Assembly (NCBI RefSeq): GCF_004348545.1
Contig: NZ_SMKL01000002.1
Location: forward strand, 62,001-126,000
Source of the DNA: Jiangella ureilytica
GTDB taxonomy: Bacteria; Actinomycetota; Actinomycetes; Jiangellales; Jiangellaceae
Direction of reading: 5' to 3'
Length of the DNA stretch: 64,000 nt
Position numbers and translations under genes: made by a program. The notes beneath the pieces were generated by a model that did no database searches, was not told the origin of the DNA, and worked only from the letters and a program-made list of their open reading frames with translations. This document shows, one piece after another, positions 26,480 through 35,366 of this stretch. The number at the start of each line of letters is the position of its first letter. Positions within the stretch are counted from its first letter, which is position 1.

Positions 26480-29400
26480 GCCGGGCCGCGTACTCGACCA
26501 GGCGGCACAGCGTGTTGACGCCCTGGACCTGGTCGAGGCTGCGCACCGGCGCGCTCAGCAGGGCCGGGCTGCCGACCAGCACGGCCAGCGACCGGGCCCG
26601 CGACACCGCGACGTTGAGGCGGTTGCGGTTGGCGACGAAGTCGACGCCGCGAGGCGCGTCGCTCGCCGAGGACGTGGTGAGGGAGACGATGACGACCGGC
26701 GCCTCCTGGCCCTGGAACTTGTCGACGGTGCCGACGCGCGCCCGGCCGTCGAGCACGCCGAGCAGCTGGCCGACCTGCGCGTTGTACGGCGCGACCACGA
26801 GGATGTCGGCCGGCCCGAGCACCCGCGACGACCCGTCGCCGGCCGTCCAGGTGCGGCCGGTCAGCGACGCCACCAGGTCGGAGACCACCGTCACCTCGGC
26901 ATCGCTGCGGACCGAGCAGCCGGCGTGCTCGACCGGCACCCAGCGCACCCCGGCCCCGGCCAGCGCGTCGTCGCCGCCGACCACCTGGCGCTCCAGGCCG
27001 GACCGCGGCACCAGCAGCGAGTCGTAGGACAGCTCGGACACCGGCGCGCACACCTCGGGGTGCATGCGCCACGTGGTGTCGAGGAACAGGCCGCGCTCCG
27101 GCGGGACGGTGTCGTGCTCGCCCAGCACGTGGTCGAGGGCGGAGACGCCGGCGCCGTCGGGATGGATGCCCTTGGCCGGCTGCGGCAGCTGGCGCGGGTC
27201 GCCCAGCAACACCAGCGAGTCGGCGGCGGCCCCGGCGGCGACGGTGTTGGCCAGCGAGAACTGCCCGGCTTCGTCGACCACGAGGACGTCGACGCGGACG
27301 TCGGGGCGGGCGAACAGCCAGCCGGTGCCGGCGACGAGGTTGACCGTGCCGGCCGCGATGGCGGACTCGACGTCGGCGTTGTCGGTCGTGACGGTGACCG
27401 ACGGGTGCCGGCTGGCGTTGCCGTCGTCGGCCTTCTGGATCGCCCGCACGAGCGGCCGGCCGCCGAACAGCGAGCCGTCCTCGGTCTCGCCGCCGGCCGC
27501 CGCCATGACCGCGTCGAGCAGGTGGGTGATGACCCGGTGGCTGAGTGCGGTGATGCCGACGGTCTTGCCCGCGCGGAGCAGCTCGACGACGGCCTGCGAC
27601 CCGGCGTAGGTCTTGCCCGCCCCCGGCGGGCCCTGCACCGGCAGCGCACCGTCGAGCGCCGGCGCCACCCGCCGCAACGCGTCGGAGCCGGACTCGCCGG
27701 CCAGCCGCAGCTGGGTGCCGTCGGCCAGTCGCGGTGTCGCGCACGAGAGCAGGTCGCGCACGCCGCGGAACTGTCCCTCGGCCTCGAACCCGTGGACAGA
27801 GACCCAGCCGCCGACCCGCACCAGCGCCTTCTCCTGAACGCCGGCCGGGATGGGGTCGGGCGGCAGCAGCGCGACCGGGTGCGGGTGTTCCTTGGCCAGC
27901 GCGCGCTTGAGCTCGACGATGCCGTTCTCGAGGTCGAGCCGCAGGATCTTGCTGGTGCCGCCGTCGGCGCCGGCGTGGCCGCACTGGTCGCCGGGGCGCA
28001 GCCGGCTCTCCTGCGCGGGGATGGCGTAGCGCCAGACGCCGGAGCGCTTCTCGGTGCGCAGCAGTTCCGGGGCGTGCAGTCCGCCGAGCGTGGCGGGGTC
28101 GTCGACCAGCTCGTCGACGGCGAGCCGGCGGACGCGGAAGTACTCCCACCACTCGGCCCGGTTCTCGCGCCGGTGCCACTCGAGCAGCCCGGCCAGCAGC
28201 GCTCTGGACCGCTGTTGCGGGGTACGGGCCGAGGGGTCGGCCGGGACGCCGTCGAGCAGCCGCGCCTCGATGGCGACCAGCTCGGGGTCGCGCTCCTTGA
28301 GGTGCTCGGCCTGCTCGTCGCCGATGTCGTCGGGGCGCGGGACGGCGTGTCCGGCGGCCAGCGCCTCGGCCCGGCGGTCTTCGAGCCAGTCGCGCAGCTG
28401 CCGGGTGCTGACGCAGTCGTCGCGGTTGTAGGCCTCGATGTCGTCGAGGATCTGCTGGTCGCGCTCGGCCAGCCAGCGCTCGTACTCGACGATGCTGGCC
28501 CCGGCGTCCTTGACGGCGGCGCCGAGCCGGCCCTCGGGCGAGTAGAACCGCTCGAGCGCCTTGATGGAGTACGACTCGGTGCCGACGAGCAGACCCTGCT
28601 TGACGACGGCGTAGAGGTCGACCAGCCGCTCGCCCCGCAGCAGCGCGTCGACCTCGTCGACCCGCGAGCCGTACCGCTGCGACAGCCCCTTGAGCCGGCT
28701 CGGCTCGTACGGCGCGTAGTGGTAGACGTGCATGCCGGGACGGGCCCGCCATGCGGCCATGACGTGGTCGACGACGTGTTCGAACGCCCGCCGCTCGGCC
28801 TGCGGGTCGTGTGCCCACCAGGACACGAACCCGTCGCGCATGTCGGACACGCCCCACAGGTACTCGAGCCCGTGGTCGCCGAAGAACGGGTCGCCCTCGA
28901 GATCGAGGAAGAGGTCGCCGTCGTCGGGGGCGGGCAGCAGCGCCAGGCCGCGGCGCACCTCGATGGGGGTCACCAGCTCGTACGGCGGCAGCTCCTGTGA
29001 CCGCGCCCCGACCTGCAGCCGGGCCTGCGTGGCGAGCTTGCGCTTGGACGCGAGGCCGACTCGCCCGACGGTGTCGAGCTCGGCCGGCGTGGCGGCGGCC
29101 AGCCGGCCGACGGTGGTGATGCCGGCGGTCCGCAGCGCCTCGCGCTGGTCGCGCCGGAGGAACGGCACCAGGACGAGGTCGTCGTCGGCGTGCCACTGCT
29201 CGGCGCAGGTGTCCTTCCACGGGCAGATGGCGCAGTGGCTGACCCGCAGCGGGTAGGTCTGGGGCGGGTCGGCGAGCCACTGCCCGTACCGCCGCATGGC
29301 GTGCCGCGCGTACGCCGCGACGTCGACGTAGGGGACGGCGACGTGCTGGCGGTCGCCCAGGATGACGGTGAGCGTTTGCGGCGCGACGCCCTGCAGCTCC

Positions 29401-29867
29401 TCGAGCCGCTGGGCGTAGACGGCCATCTGCAGCAGCGCCGCGGCCTTGACGTGGCGCGCCAGCTTGGTGTCGGCGATGTCGTAGGACCAGGGCCCGAGCT
29501 CGGACGGGCGGTGGTCGTTGCGGACGAGGAAGTCGGCGTGCCCGCGCCACCGTCCGTCGAAGAAGGTGGCCTGGAAGATCCGGTCGGCGCCGTCCTTCAT
29601 GGCGGCCAGCGTGCGGTCCTCGGCGTCGGCCAGGTCGCTGCCGCGCGGGATCTCGACCACCCGGAACGACGCCGCCATCTCGGCCAGGACGGCGGCCTCG
29701 TGCTCGTCGCCGCGCCGGCGGACGACGTCGGCGCCGGGGTCGGCGCCGGACGGCCGCGGCCGCCGTCCTTCCGCGACCTCGCGGTTCAGCGTGGTGAGGT
29801 GCGGGCACTCGAGGTGGCCGACCAGGTCGGTCGGGCTGAGGACCAGCCCGCTGTCGGTGACGTACAT
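26430..29867 (-). CDS. TM0106-type RecB-family nuclease / SF1 helicase fusion
   Basis: 1145 residues. A RecB-like nuclease domain (1-240) ends in a Cys cluster, HCAICPWKDTC, typical of Fe-S or zinc sites. A RNase-H-like YprB domain begins near LFLDLEGDPFF and contains YNRDDC. The C-terminal half is a Dna2/Upf1-like helicase with Walker A GPPGAGKT, Walker B VVDEAGQ, GDPRQLPQ and VAVSRAR. AGAAGGAGG precedes ATG 29867. A role in DNA repair or nucleic-acid processing is likely. Its C-terminus is a low-complexity tail from a 33-bp duplication. Confidence 0.87.
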   Translation of the reverse strand: MYVTDSGLVLSPTDLVGHLECPHLTTLNREVAEGRRPRPSGADPGADVVRRRGDEHEAAVLAEMAASFRVVEIPRGSDLADAEDRTLAAMKDGADRIFQATFFDGRWRGHADFLVRNDHRPSELGPWSYDIADTKLARHVKAAALLQMAVYAQRLEELQGVAPQTLTVILGDRQHVAVPYVDVAAYARHAMRRYGQWLADPPQTYPLRVSHCAICPWKDTCAEQWHADDDLVLVPFLRRDQREALRTAGITTVGRLAAATPAELDTVGRVGLASKRKLATQARLQVGARSQELPPYELVTPIEVRRGLALLPAPDDGDLFLDLEGDPFFGDHGLEYLWGVSDMRDGFVSWWAHDPQAERRAFEHVVDHVMAAWRARPGMHVYHYAPYEPSRLKGLSQRYGSRVDEVDALLRGERLVDLYAVVKQGLLVGTESYSIKALERFYSPEGRLGAAVKDAGASIVEYERWLAERDQQILDDIEAYNRDDCVSTRQLRDWLEDRRAEALAAGHAVPRPDDIGDEQAEHLKERDPELVAIEARLLDGVPADPSARTPQQRSRALLAGLLEWHRRENRAEWWEYFRVRRLAVDELVDDPATLGGLHAPELLRTEKRSGVWRYAIPAQESRLRPGDQCGHAGADGGTSKILRLDLENGIVELKRALAKEHPHPVALLPPDPIPAGVQEKALVRVGGWVSVHGFEAEGQFRGVRDLLSCATPRLADGTQLRLAGESGSDALRRVAPALDGALPVQGPPGAGKTYAGSQAVVELLRAGKTVGITALSHRVITHLLDAVMAAAGGETEDGSLFGGRPLVRAIQKADDGNASRHPSVTVTTDNADVESAIAAGTVNLVAGTGWLFARPDVRVDVLVVDEAGQFSLANTVAAGAAADSLVLLGDPRQLPQPAKGIHPDGAGVSALDHVLGEHDTVPPERGLFLDTTWRMHPEVCAPVSELSYDSLLVPRSGLERQVVGGDDALAGAGVRWVPVEHAGCSVRSDAEVTVVSDLVASLTGRTWTAGDGSSRVLGPADILVVAPYNAQVGQLLGVLDGRARVGTVDKFQGQEAPVVIVSLTTSSASDAPRGVDFVANRNRLNVAVSRARSLAVLVGSPALLSAPVRSLDQVQGVNTLCRLVEYAARPAAGGGVRASRPAAGG

Positions 29868-29930
29868 GCCGCACCTCCTTCTGTCCAGACCCAGCCTGCC
29901 GCATGCCTCCGACAGAATCGCGACGCCGCG

Positions 29931-30656
29931 TCAGCCGGCGAGTGAACGAACGATCAGCGTGATCGCCGACAGCGCGCACACCACCATGACCGCCATCCGC
30001 AGGCGTCCGCCGTCGGCCGCCGCCCGCAGCACCGACGCCAGCGCGAACCCGGCGGCGAGCAGCGGCGAGAGCCACAGTGCCGCCGTCGTCTGCACCATGG
30101 TCAGCTCGCCGACCACCCGCAGCGCGGCCAGCGAGAACCCGGCGCCGATGAGGAAGTACACCGCGAGGGTCGAGCGCACCTTCGGGCCGAGCTCGCTCTG
30201 GTAGACCAGCGCGAGCGGCGGCCCGCCGATCGAGGTCGCCGTCCCGGAGATGCCGGACACCGAGCCGGCCGCGACCAGCACGCCGCGCGTCATCGGCAGC
30301 CGGATCGTCCGGACCGTGAGCACCACGGCGGCCAGGATCACCAGCCCGACGCTCACGCTCAGCACCCGCTGCGAGATCACCGAGACGATCCACGCGCCGA
30401 GGGCGGTGGCCGGCAGCCGGCCGAGGAACGCCCAGCGCAGCCCCCACCAGTCGACGTCGGACCACTCGCGGGCCAGGGTGAACACCGGCAGCAGCATCGA
30501 CAGCCAGAGCAGCGTGCCGGGCATCAGCTCCGGCGCGAGCAGCGCGGCCACCGGCGCGGCGAGCAGTCCGAGCCCCAGCCCGATCGCGCCCTGCACGGCG
30601 GCGCCCAGGAACACGGCGACTGCGAGCACCACCATGACGTCAACCGGCGGCATCAT
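29931..30656 (-). CDS. TauE/SafE-family membrane transporter
   Basis: 241 residues with about seven to eight hydrophobic helices. The paired family motifs are visible: VQGAIGLGLGLLAAPV in the first half and SGISGTATSIGGPPLALVYQ in the second. Such proteins export sulfite, sulfoacetate or related organic anions; the substrate is unknown here. Start is ATG 30656, with 30653 as an alternative. The start codon overlaps that of the divergent MazG-like gene, so promoters must lie inside the neighbouring coding regions. Confidence 0.83.
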   Translation of the reverse strand: MMPPVDVMVVLAVAVFLGAAVQGAIGLGLGLLAAPVAALLAPELMPGTLLWLSMLLPVFTLAREWSDVDWWGLRWAFLGRLPATALGAWIVSVISQRVLSVSVGLVILAAVVLTVRTIRLPMTRGVLVAAGSVSGISGTATSIGGPPLALVYQSELGPKVRSTLAVYFLIGAGFSLAALRVVGELTMVQTTAALWLSPLLAAGFALASVLRAAADGGRLRMAVMVVCALSAITLIVRSLAG

Positions 30657-31002
30657 GAGCCCCGTGACCGACGACCTCGACGCGCTGCGCGACCGCCTGC
30701 TCCGCTTCGTCTCCGACCGCGACTGGGAGCGCTTCCACACGCCCAAGAACCTGGCGATGGCGCTGGCCGGCGAGGTGGGTGAGCTGCTCGCCGAGCTGCA
30801 GTGGCTGACGCCCGAGGAGTCGGTGACCGTGATGGCGGCGGATCCGGACGCGGCGGCCCGGATCCGCTCCGAGGTCGCCGACGTCACCAACTACCTCGTC
30901 CACCTGGCGGCGGCGCTGGACATCGACCTGGTGGCCAACGCGCACCACAAGCTGGACGAGGTGGAGCTGCGGTACCCGCCGGGCGCGCAGCCGCGTGCGT
31001 GA
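30655..31002 (+). CDS. MazG-like nucleotide pyrophosphohydrolase
   Basis: 115 residues. The MazG/dCTPase metal motif is visible as EVGELLAEL (ExxE) and EVADV (ExxD). WERFHTPKNLAMALAGE and LDIDLVANAHHKLDEVELRYP match the small all-alpha dCTPase/RS21-C6 group that hydrolyses modified or excess dNTPs. ATG 30655 is chosen; GTG 30664 is an alternative. The start overlaps that of the divergent transporter. Confidence 0.85.
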   Translation: MSPVTDDLDALRDRLLRFVSDRDWERFHTPKNLAMALAGEVGELLAELQWLTPEESVTVMAADPDAAARIRSEVADVTNYLVHLAAALDIDLVANAHHKLDEVELRYPPGAQPRA

Positions 31003-31019
31003 CGTCATCGGCGACGACG

Positions 31020-31967
31020 TCAGCCGCGGCTGCGTGCCCGCTGGACCGCGTCGGCGACGATCGCGACGTTGGCCGCCACCAGGTTTAGGCACTCGGCCGG
31101 GCCGGCTGTGCTGGGCGACGAGACCTTGACGCCGACGAAGCGCGGCTCCGATGCGGCGTCGACGCAGGCCCGGACCTCGTCGGCGGTGAGCAGGCTGGTG
31201 GCGGCCTCGGCGGCGACCGGGGCGTCGGACCAGTCGCGGATCGGCAGGTGCAGGTCGGCCCAGGCCGGCCCGTCCAGCGTGTCGGCGTCGGACACCCCGG
31301 AGAACACCAGGGCGCCGAGCCGGCCCCGCGCCACCACGGCGGCGAGGTGCTCGCGGGCGCCGCCGACGCGGCGGGTCTCGATGACCGAGCGCCCCCAGTT
31401 CACCGAGAAGCCGATGCCGCGCTGGGCCGCGACGGCGAGCTCCTCGTCGAGCGGGAGGAAGCCCTTGGCCGGCTGGTGGTCGTCGCTGTGCGCGTCGGAG
31501 TGCTCGATCAGCAACTCCGTGCCGCCCCAGTCCCAGCTCAGGACCTCGTCGAGCGACGCCCGGAACGCGTCGGCGGAGGTGAACGGCCGTCGCGGCGCGG
31601 AGTGCACCTCGACGGCGGTGATGGTGCCCCCCGGGCCCTCGTTGACGGCGGTGACGAACTCGAAGGCGCGGCGCAGCTGCTCGACCGCCTGCTTCCGGCC
31701 GCCGTCGTCGGACGATGCGAGCCCCTGCGCCGGTGCGCCGGCCAGCGCCATGATCGTCGCGGGGATCATCGTCAGCACGTGCTCGCTGGCGACCGCGGTG
31801 GCGTGCAGGTAGGCCGGGTCGTTCCACGCCGAACCATGGCCCTGGAACGGCACCTCGAGCCCGTCGACCGCCGGCAGGGCCAGCACGTCGTCCACGTAGG
31901 TCCGGAACCGGGTGCCGGGCTCGAGACCCCGGGGTGCCGCCGCATACGCACCGACGATGAAGGGCAT
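31020..31967 (-). CDS. DUF4862 family protein (TIM-barrel-like)
   Basis: 315 residues recognised as DUF4862: MPFIVGAYAAAP at the start, LEVPFQGHG, and the LLIEHSDAH segment. The family looks like a sugar-isomerase-type TIM barrel of unknown substrate. GAGGAG lies seven bases before ATG 31967, which fixes the start although the frame is open further upstream. It is convergent with the MazG-like gene. Confidence 0.72.
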   Translation of the reverse strand: MPFIVGAYAAAPRGLEPGTRFRTYVDDVLALPAVDGLEVPFQGHGSAWNDPAYLHATAVASEHVLTMIPATIMALAGAPAQGLASSDDGGRKQAVEQLRRAFEFVTAVNEGPGGTITAVEVHSAPRRPFTSADAFRASLDEVLSWDWGGTELLIEHSDAHSDDHQPAKGFLPLDEELAVAAQRGIGFSVNWGRSVIETRRVGGAREHLAAVVARGRLGALVFSGVSDADTLDGPAWADLHLPIRDWSDAPVAAEAATSLLTADEVRACVDAASEPRFVGVKVSSPSTAGPAECLNLVAANVAIVADAVQRARSRG

Positions 31968-32063
31968 GCCGATCTCCTCGCTGGCTGGTGGACTGGCCGC
32001 GCTCAGCGTAGGTCGCCTCGACATGGAACGGTTTGCCGGGTCGGAGTCGGGCATCCTGGTCGC

Positions 32064-32543
32064 ATGACCGCGTCGGTGATCCCGGTGATCGTCGAGGAGT
32101 GGCAGTTCGCCTGCTGCGCCGACCCGTTCGCCGTCGGCGACCTGGTGAGCTGGCGGCTCTCCTTCGCCGAGGACGACGTCGCGCTGGACGAGGCGCGGGT
32201 GACGGTCGACGTCGTCACGGGCGAGCACATCGAGACCGAGCAGGGCCGGTTCGGCAGCCTGCTCACCGTCCAGAGCGAGCCAGGTCGCGGCGTCACGGCG
32301 TTCGGCCCGTCGCACCCGGCGGGTCGTGCCCTCCGGCTGTCGGGCGCGTTCGCCCAGGACCATCACGACCTCGTCCCCGCCACCGTCCCACTCACCACCG
32401 GGCGCATCACCCGCGTCCGCGAGGCTCCGGTCACGTCGCAGCTGCGGGACGTGCGAGGTTTCGCCGACCGGACCATCGACCTCGACGACGAGCACGCGTG
32501 GGCGCCGCTCTTCCTGATCGACCTGCAGGTCGGCCAGCGCTGA
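32064..32543 (+). CDS. Hypothetical protein (DUF6578-like)
   Basis: 159 residues. EEWQFACCADPFAVGDLVSWRLSF near the N-terminus and the C-terminal DLDDEHAWAPLFLIDLQV resemble DUF6578 proteins of actinomycetes, whose function is unknown. ATG 32064 is the first start after the divergent DUF4862 gene. The TGA stop abuts the stop of the convergent MFS gene at a TGATCA with no base between them. Confidence 0.6.
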   Translation: MTASVIPVIVEEWQFACCADPFAVGDLVSWRLSFAEDDVALDEARVTVDVVTGEHIETEQGRFGSLLTVQSEPGRGVTAFGPSHPAGRALRLSGAFAQDHHDLVPATVPLTTGRITRVREAPVTSQLRDVRGFADRTIDLDDEHAWAPLFLIDLQVGQR

Positions 32544-33941
32544 TCAGCGGCGGCGGACGGCGAGCAGGCCGAGCACGAACAGGACGACCGCGACCCCCGT
32601 CATGAGCAGGCCGACGTCGTGCAGGCCCTCGGTCGAGAGGTTCTGCTCGAGGACGACGCCGAGGACGCTGGTCGCGGCGATGGCGCCGATGTAGCGGAAG
32701 GTCTGGAACAGCCCGGCCGAGGCGCCCATGCGACCGGCCGGCGCCGCCGAGTAGAGCGCCGTCTGCAGGCTGATGTTGTTGACGCCGTTCGGGACGCCGA
32801 GCAGGACGGCGATCCCGAGCAGCAGCACGACGGGCGTCGCGTCGCCGAGCAGCTGCAGCGCCGACGCCGCCACCACCATGAGCCCCAGCCCCAGCAGCCG
32901 CGGCCCCGTCGGGCCGTGCCGGCGGATCGCGCGGGCGGTGATCGGCGTGACGATGATGCTGAGCACCGTCGTCGGCAGGACGAGCAACCCCACCATCGCC
33001 GGGTCGAAGCCGCGGACGTTCTCGAGCCAGATCGGCATGCCGAAGAAGATGCAGTAGAAGATGAGGTTGATCCCGCCCTGCTGCACGAGAACGGTCCTGA
33101 GCGCCCGGTTCGCCACCAGCCCGCGCACGTCGAGGAACGGCTCGGCCACGGCGCGCTCGCGCAGGACCAGCAGGACTCCCAGTGCGGCGACCACCGGGAC
33201 CAGCCACCACCGCGGCTCGCCGGCCAGCGACAGGACGGCGAAGATCAGCGCGACCAGTAGACCGCTGAACAGCGCGATCCCCGGCAGGTCCACGTCGCGC
33301 AGGCCGATCCCCCGGCCGCGCTCGACCGGCACGCCGCGCAGCACCCGCGTCGCCAGCACGATCCCGAGCAACGTCACCGGCACATTGACCAGGAACACCG
33401 CCTCCCAGCCGGCGACGGCGATCAGCAGCCCGCCGAGCACGGGGCCCAGCGCGGCGCTCCCCGACGCGGCGACCGACAGGACGGCGAGCGCCCGGGCGGG
33501 CGGCCCGGCGCCGGCGCCGCTGCTGCCGGCCGCTGCCCGCACCAGGATCAGCGCCGACGGGTACGCCGTGGACGTCGCGGCGGCCTGGACCAGCCGGACC
33601 ACGAGCAGCCAGCCGAAGTCCGGCGCGAGCGGCGCCAGCGCGGACGCCGTCCCCATGACGACCAGCCCGCCGATGAACAGCCGCCGCGCGCCGAACTGGT
33701 CGGCGAGCCGGCCCATCAGCGGCTGGCACACCGCGGCGACCACGTAGAACCCCGACGCCAGCCAGGTGGTCGTCGCGATGCCGATGCCGAAGTCGCGCTG
33801 CAGGCTGACCAGCGCCACCGCGATCATCGACGAGTTCAGCGGGTTGAGCAGGGTGCCCAGCGACAGCGTCAGCAGGAGCCGGGTCGGGACGCGGCCGGCG
33901 CCGCCGGCTCCGTCGGACCCGCCCCGGCCCCCGTGGATCAC
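32544..33941 (-). CDS. MFS transporter, 14-TM drug/proton antiporter type
   Basis: 465 residues. The first helix carries LLTLSLGTLLNPLNSSMIAVAL, and motif A is GRLADQFGARRLF. About 14 hydrophobic segments and the antiporter-like GSAALGPVLGGLL suggest a DHA2-type exporter. GTG 33941 overlaps the stop of the upstream MFS gene (GTGA), so the two are co-translated. Pairs of different MFS genes are unusual; substrates are unknown. Confidence 0.83.
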   Translation of the reverse strand: MIHGGRGGSDGAGGAGRVPTRLLLTLSLGTLLNPLNSSMIAVALVSLQRDFGIGIATTTWLASGFYVVAAVCQPLMGRLADQFGARRLFIGGLVVMGTASALAPLAPDFGWLLVVRLVQAAATSTAYPSALILVRAAAGSSGAGAGPPARALAVLSVAASGSAALGPVLGGLLIAVAGWEAVFLVNVPVTLLGIVLATRVLRGVPVERGRGIGLRDVDLPGIALFSGLLVALIFAVLSLAGEPRWWLVPVVAALGVLLVLRERAVAEPFLDVRGLVANRALRTVLVQQGGINLIFYCIFFGMPIWLENVRGFDPAMVGLLVLPTTVLSIIVTPITARAIRRHGPTGPRLLGLGLMVVAASALQLLGDATPVVLLLGIAVLLGVPNGVNNISLQTALYSAAPAGRMGASAGLFQTFRYIGAIAATSVLGVVLEQNLSTEGLHDVGLLMTGVAVVLFVLGLLAVRRR

Positions 33942-35182
33942 GGCGCGGCGCCGTGGCGGGGCACCCAGCGCGCCATCAGGGTGGCGGCGACGAACGCGAC
34001 GGCGCCTGCCGCGGCGATGGCGGCGCCCAGGGTGGCGGCCGCGGTGACGACGCTCACGAGCACCGGCCCGGCGCCGTTGCCGAGGTCGGCGAACAGCCGC
34101 CAGGCGCCGAGGAAGGTCGCCCGGCTCACCTCGGGAGAGACGTCGGAGCCGATGGTCATGATGATGCCGCTGCCCAGGCCGTTGCCGAAACCCATCAGGA
34201 GGGCCACGGCCGTGTAGGTGCCGATGCCGCTGGTCAGCGGGAGGAGCACGAGCGACAGGCCGAGCAGCACCATCGAGGGGACGATGATCCAGCGCCGGCC
34301 CAGGCGGTCCATCGCGTAGCCGGCCGGGTAGAAGATCAGCATCTCCATGGCCCCGGAGAGGCCGAACAGCAGGCTGACGGTCGCCGGGTCGAGACCGATG
34401 TGCTCGCCCCAGAGAGGGATCGCCACCTGCCGCGACGCCCGGGCCGCGCCGACCAGGAGCGCCCCGACGCCCAGCGTGCGCAGGACCGGCAGGTGCCGGC
34501 GGATGATGCGCGCGGTGCTGTCGGGCTTGCCGGCCGGGCGGACGGCGGTGCGCTCGCTGCCGCCGTCGGCCGCCGGTGGCTCGCGCACCACGAGCAGCAC
34601 CACGACGGCGGCGACCGCGACCACGACGTGCACCCAGTACCCGCCGCCGAGGCCGAGCCGGCTCATCACCGCCGCACCCAGGAACGGGCCGACGAACAGG
34701 CCGATGCGCTGCATGCCGCCGAGCGTCGACAGCGCCCGGCCGCGCAGGTGGAACGGGATCGCCTCGGTGACGTACGCGTGCCTGGCCAGCCCGAACACCG
34801 ACGACGAGATGCCGATGGCCACCACCGCGACGGCCAGCAGGTGGACCGACGGCGCCAGCAGGCAGGCGGTGAGCGCCCCTAGCACGACGACCAGCGCGAA
34901 CAGCATCGCGCGCCGCTCCCCCAGCCGAACGGCCAGCATGCCGGCCGGCAGGTCGCCCACGATCTTGCCCACGCCCAGCAGCGCGACGATCAGGCCGGCG
35001 GTCGCGACGGAGCCGCCCAGCTCGCGCGCCGACAGCGGGATGACCGGAGCGATGGCTCCCTGGCCGATGCCGAACAGGAGCGAGGGAAGGTACACCGAGG
35101 GACCGATCGACCAGATGCCGACCTGCTTGCGGGCCGTCAACGTCGGTCCTGGCGCACTGCGGCAGCCTCCCTGACCCGTCAC
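33938..35182 (-). CDS. MFS transporter, 12-TM
   Basis: 414 residues with about 12 helices split by a charged loop (GGSERTAVRPAGKPDSTARIIRRH). PAGMLAVRLGERRAM is motif A-like. The long frame starts at GTG 35182. A TTG 14 codons or so downstream, just before ARKQVGIW, has AGGA at suitable spacing and may be the true start. It is the first gene of a coupled pair. Confidence 0.8.
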   Translation of the reverse strand: MTGQGGCRSAPGPTLTARKQVGIWSIGPSVYLPSLLFGIGQGAIAPVIPLSARELGGSVATAGLIVALLGVGKIVGDLPAGMLAVRLGERRAMLFALVVVLGALTACLLAPSVHLLAVAVVAIGISSSVFGLARHAYVTEAIPFHLRGRALSTLGGMQRIGLFVGPFLGAAVMSRLGLGGGYWVHVVVAVAAVVVLLVVREPPAADGGSERTAVRPAGKPDSTARIIRRHLPVLRTLGVGALLVGAARASRQVAIPLWGEHIGLDPATVSLLFGLSGAMEMLIFYPAGYAMDRLGRRWIIVPSMVLLGLSLVLLPLTSGIGTYTAVALLMGFGNGLGSGIIMTIGSDVSPEVSRATFLGAWRLFADLGNGAGPVLVSVVTAAATLGAAIAAAGAVAFVAATLMARWVPRHGAAP

Positions 35183-35203
35183 GCAGGGTCGCGGCTCTCG
35201 ATC

Positions 35204-35225
35204 TGTCCGGGGTGTGTCGTACCGT
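35204..35225 (+). promoter_or_regulatory. PafBC-type promoter element, orphan copy
   Basis: TGTCCGGG (35204-35211), eight bases, then TACCGT (35220-35225) match the element found before the WYL pair, the ATPase operon and the glycosylase gene. It points towards the 3' end of the minus-strand AAA gene. I see no convincing plus-strand gene downstream, so it may drive a short RNA, an antisense transcript, or be fortuitous. Confidence 0.35.
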
Positions 35226-35366
35226 CCTCTCGCTCTGGTCGACCTGCTCGGTCTTGGGGGTGCGGGCAGGTCGGCCGGAGTCAGGCTGCCTCACTGCAGC
35301 GGCGCGGTCACATCCAGTGGATATTGTAGCGATCCCGCAGGTCTCCGGCGTGTGACTTGACCGACG

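Noticed and set aside
25639-30465. A 1608-codon minus-strand frame across the helicase region
   Set aside because: It is a shifted frame of the genuine nuclease-helicase and its neighbours; only Arg/Ala-rich noise and no motif is encoded.
35204-35225. The TGTCCGGG-N8-TACCGT site as promoter of the MFS pair
   Set aside because: It lies on the plus strand and points away from the minus-strand MFS genes.
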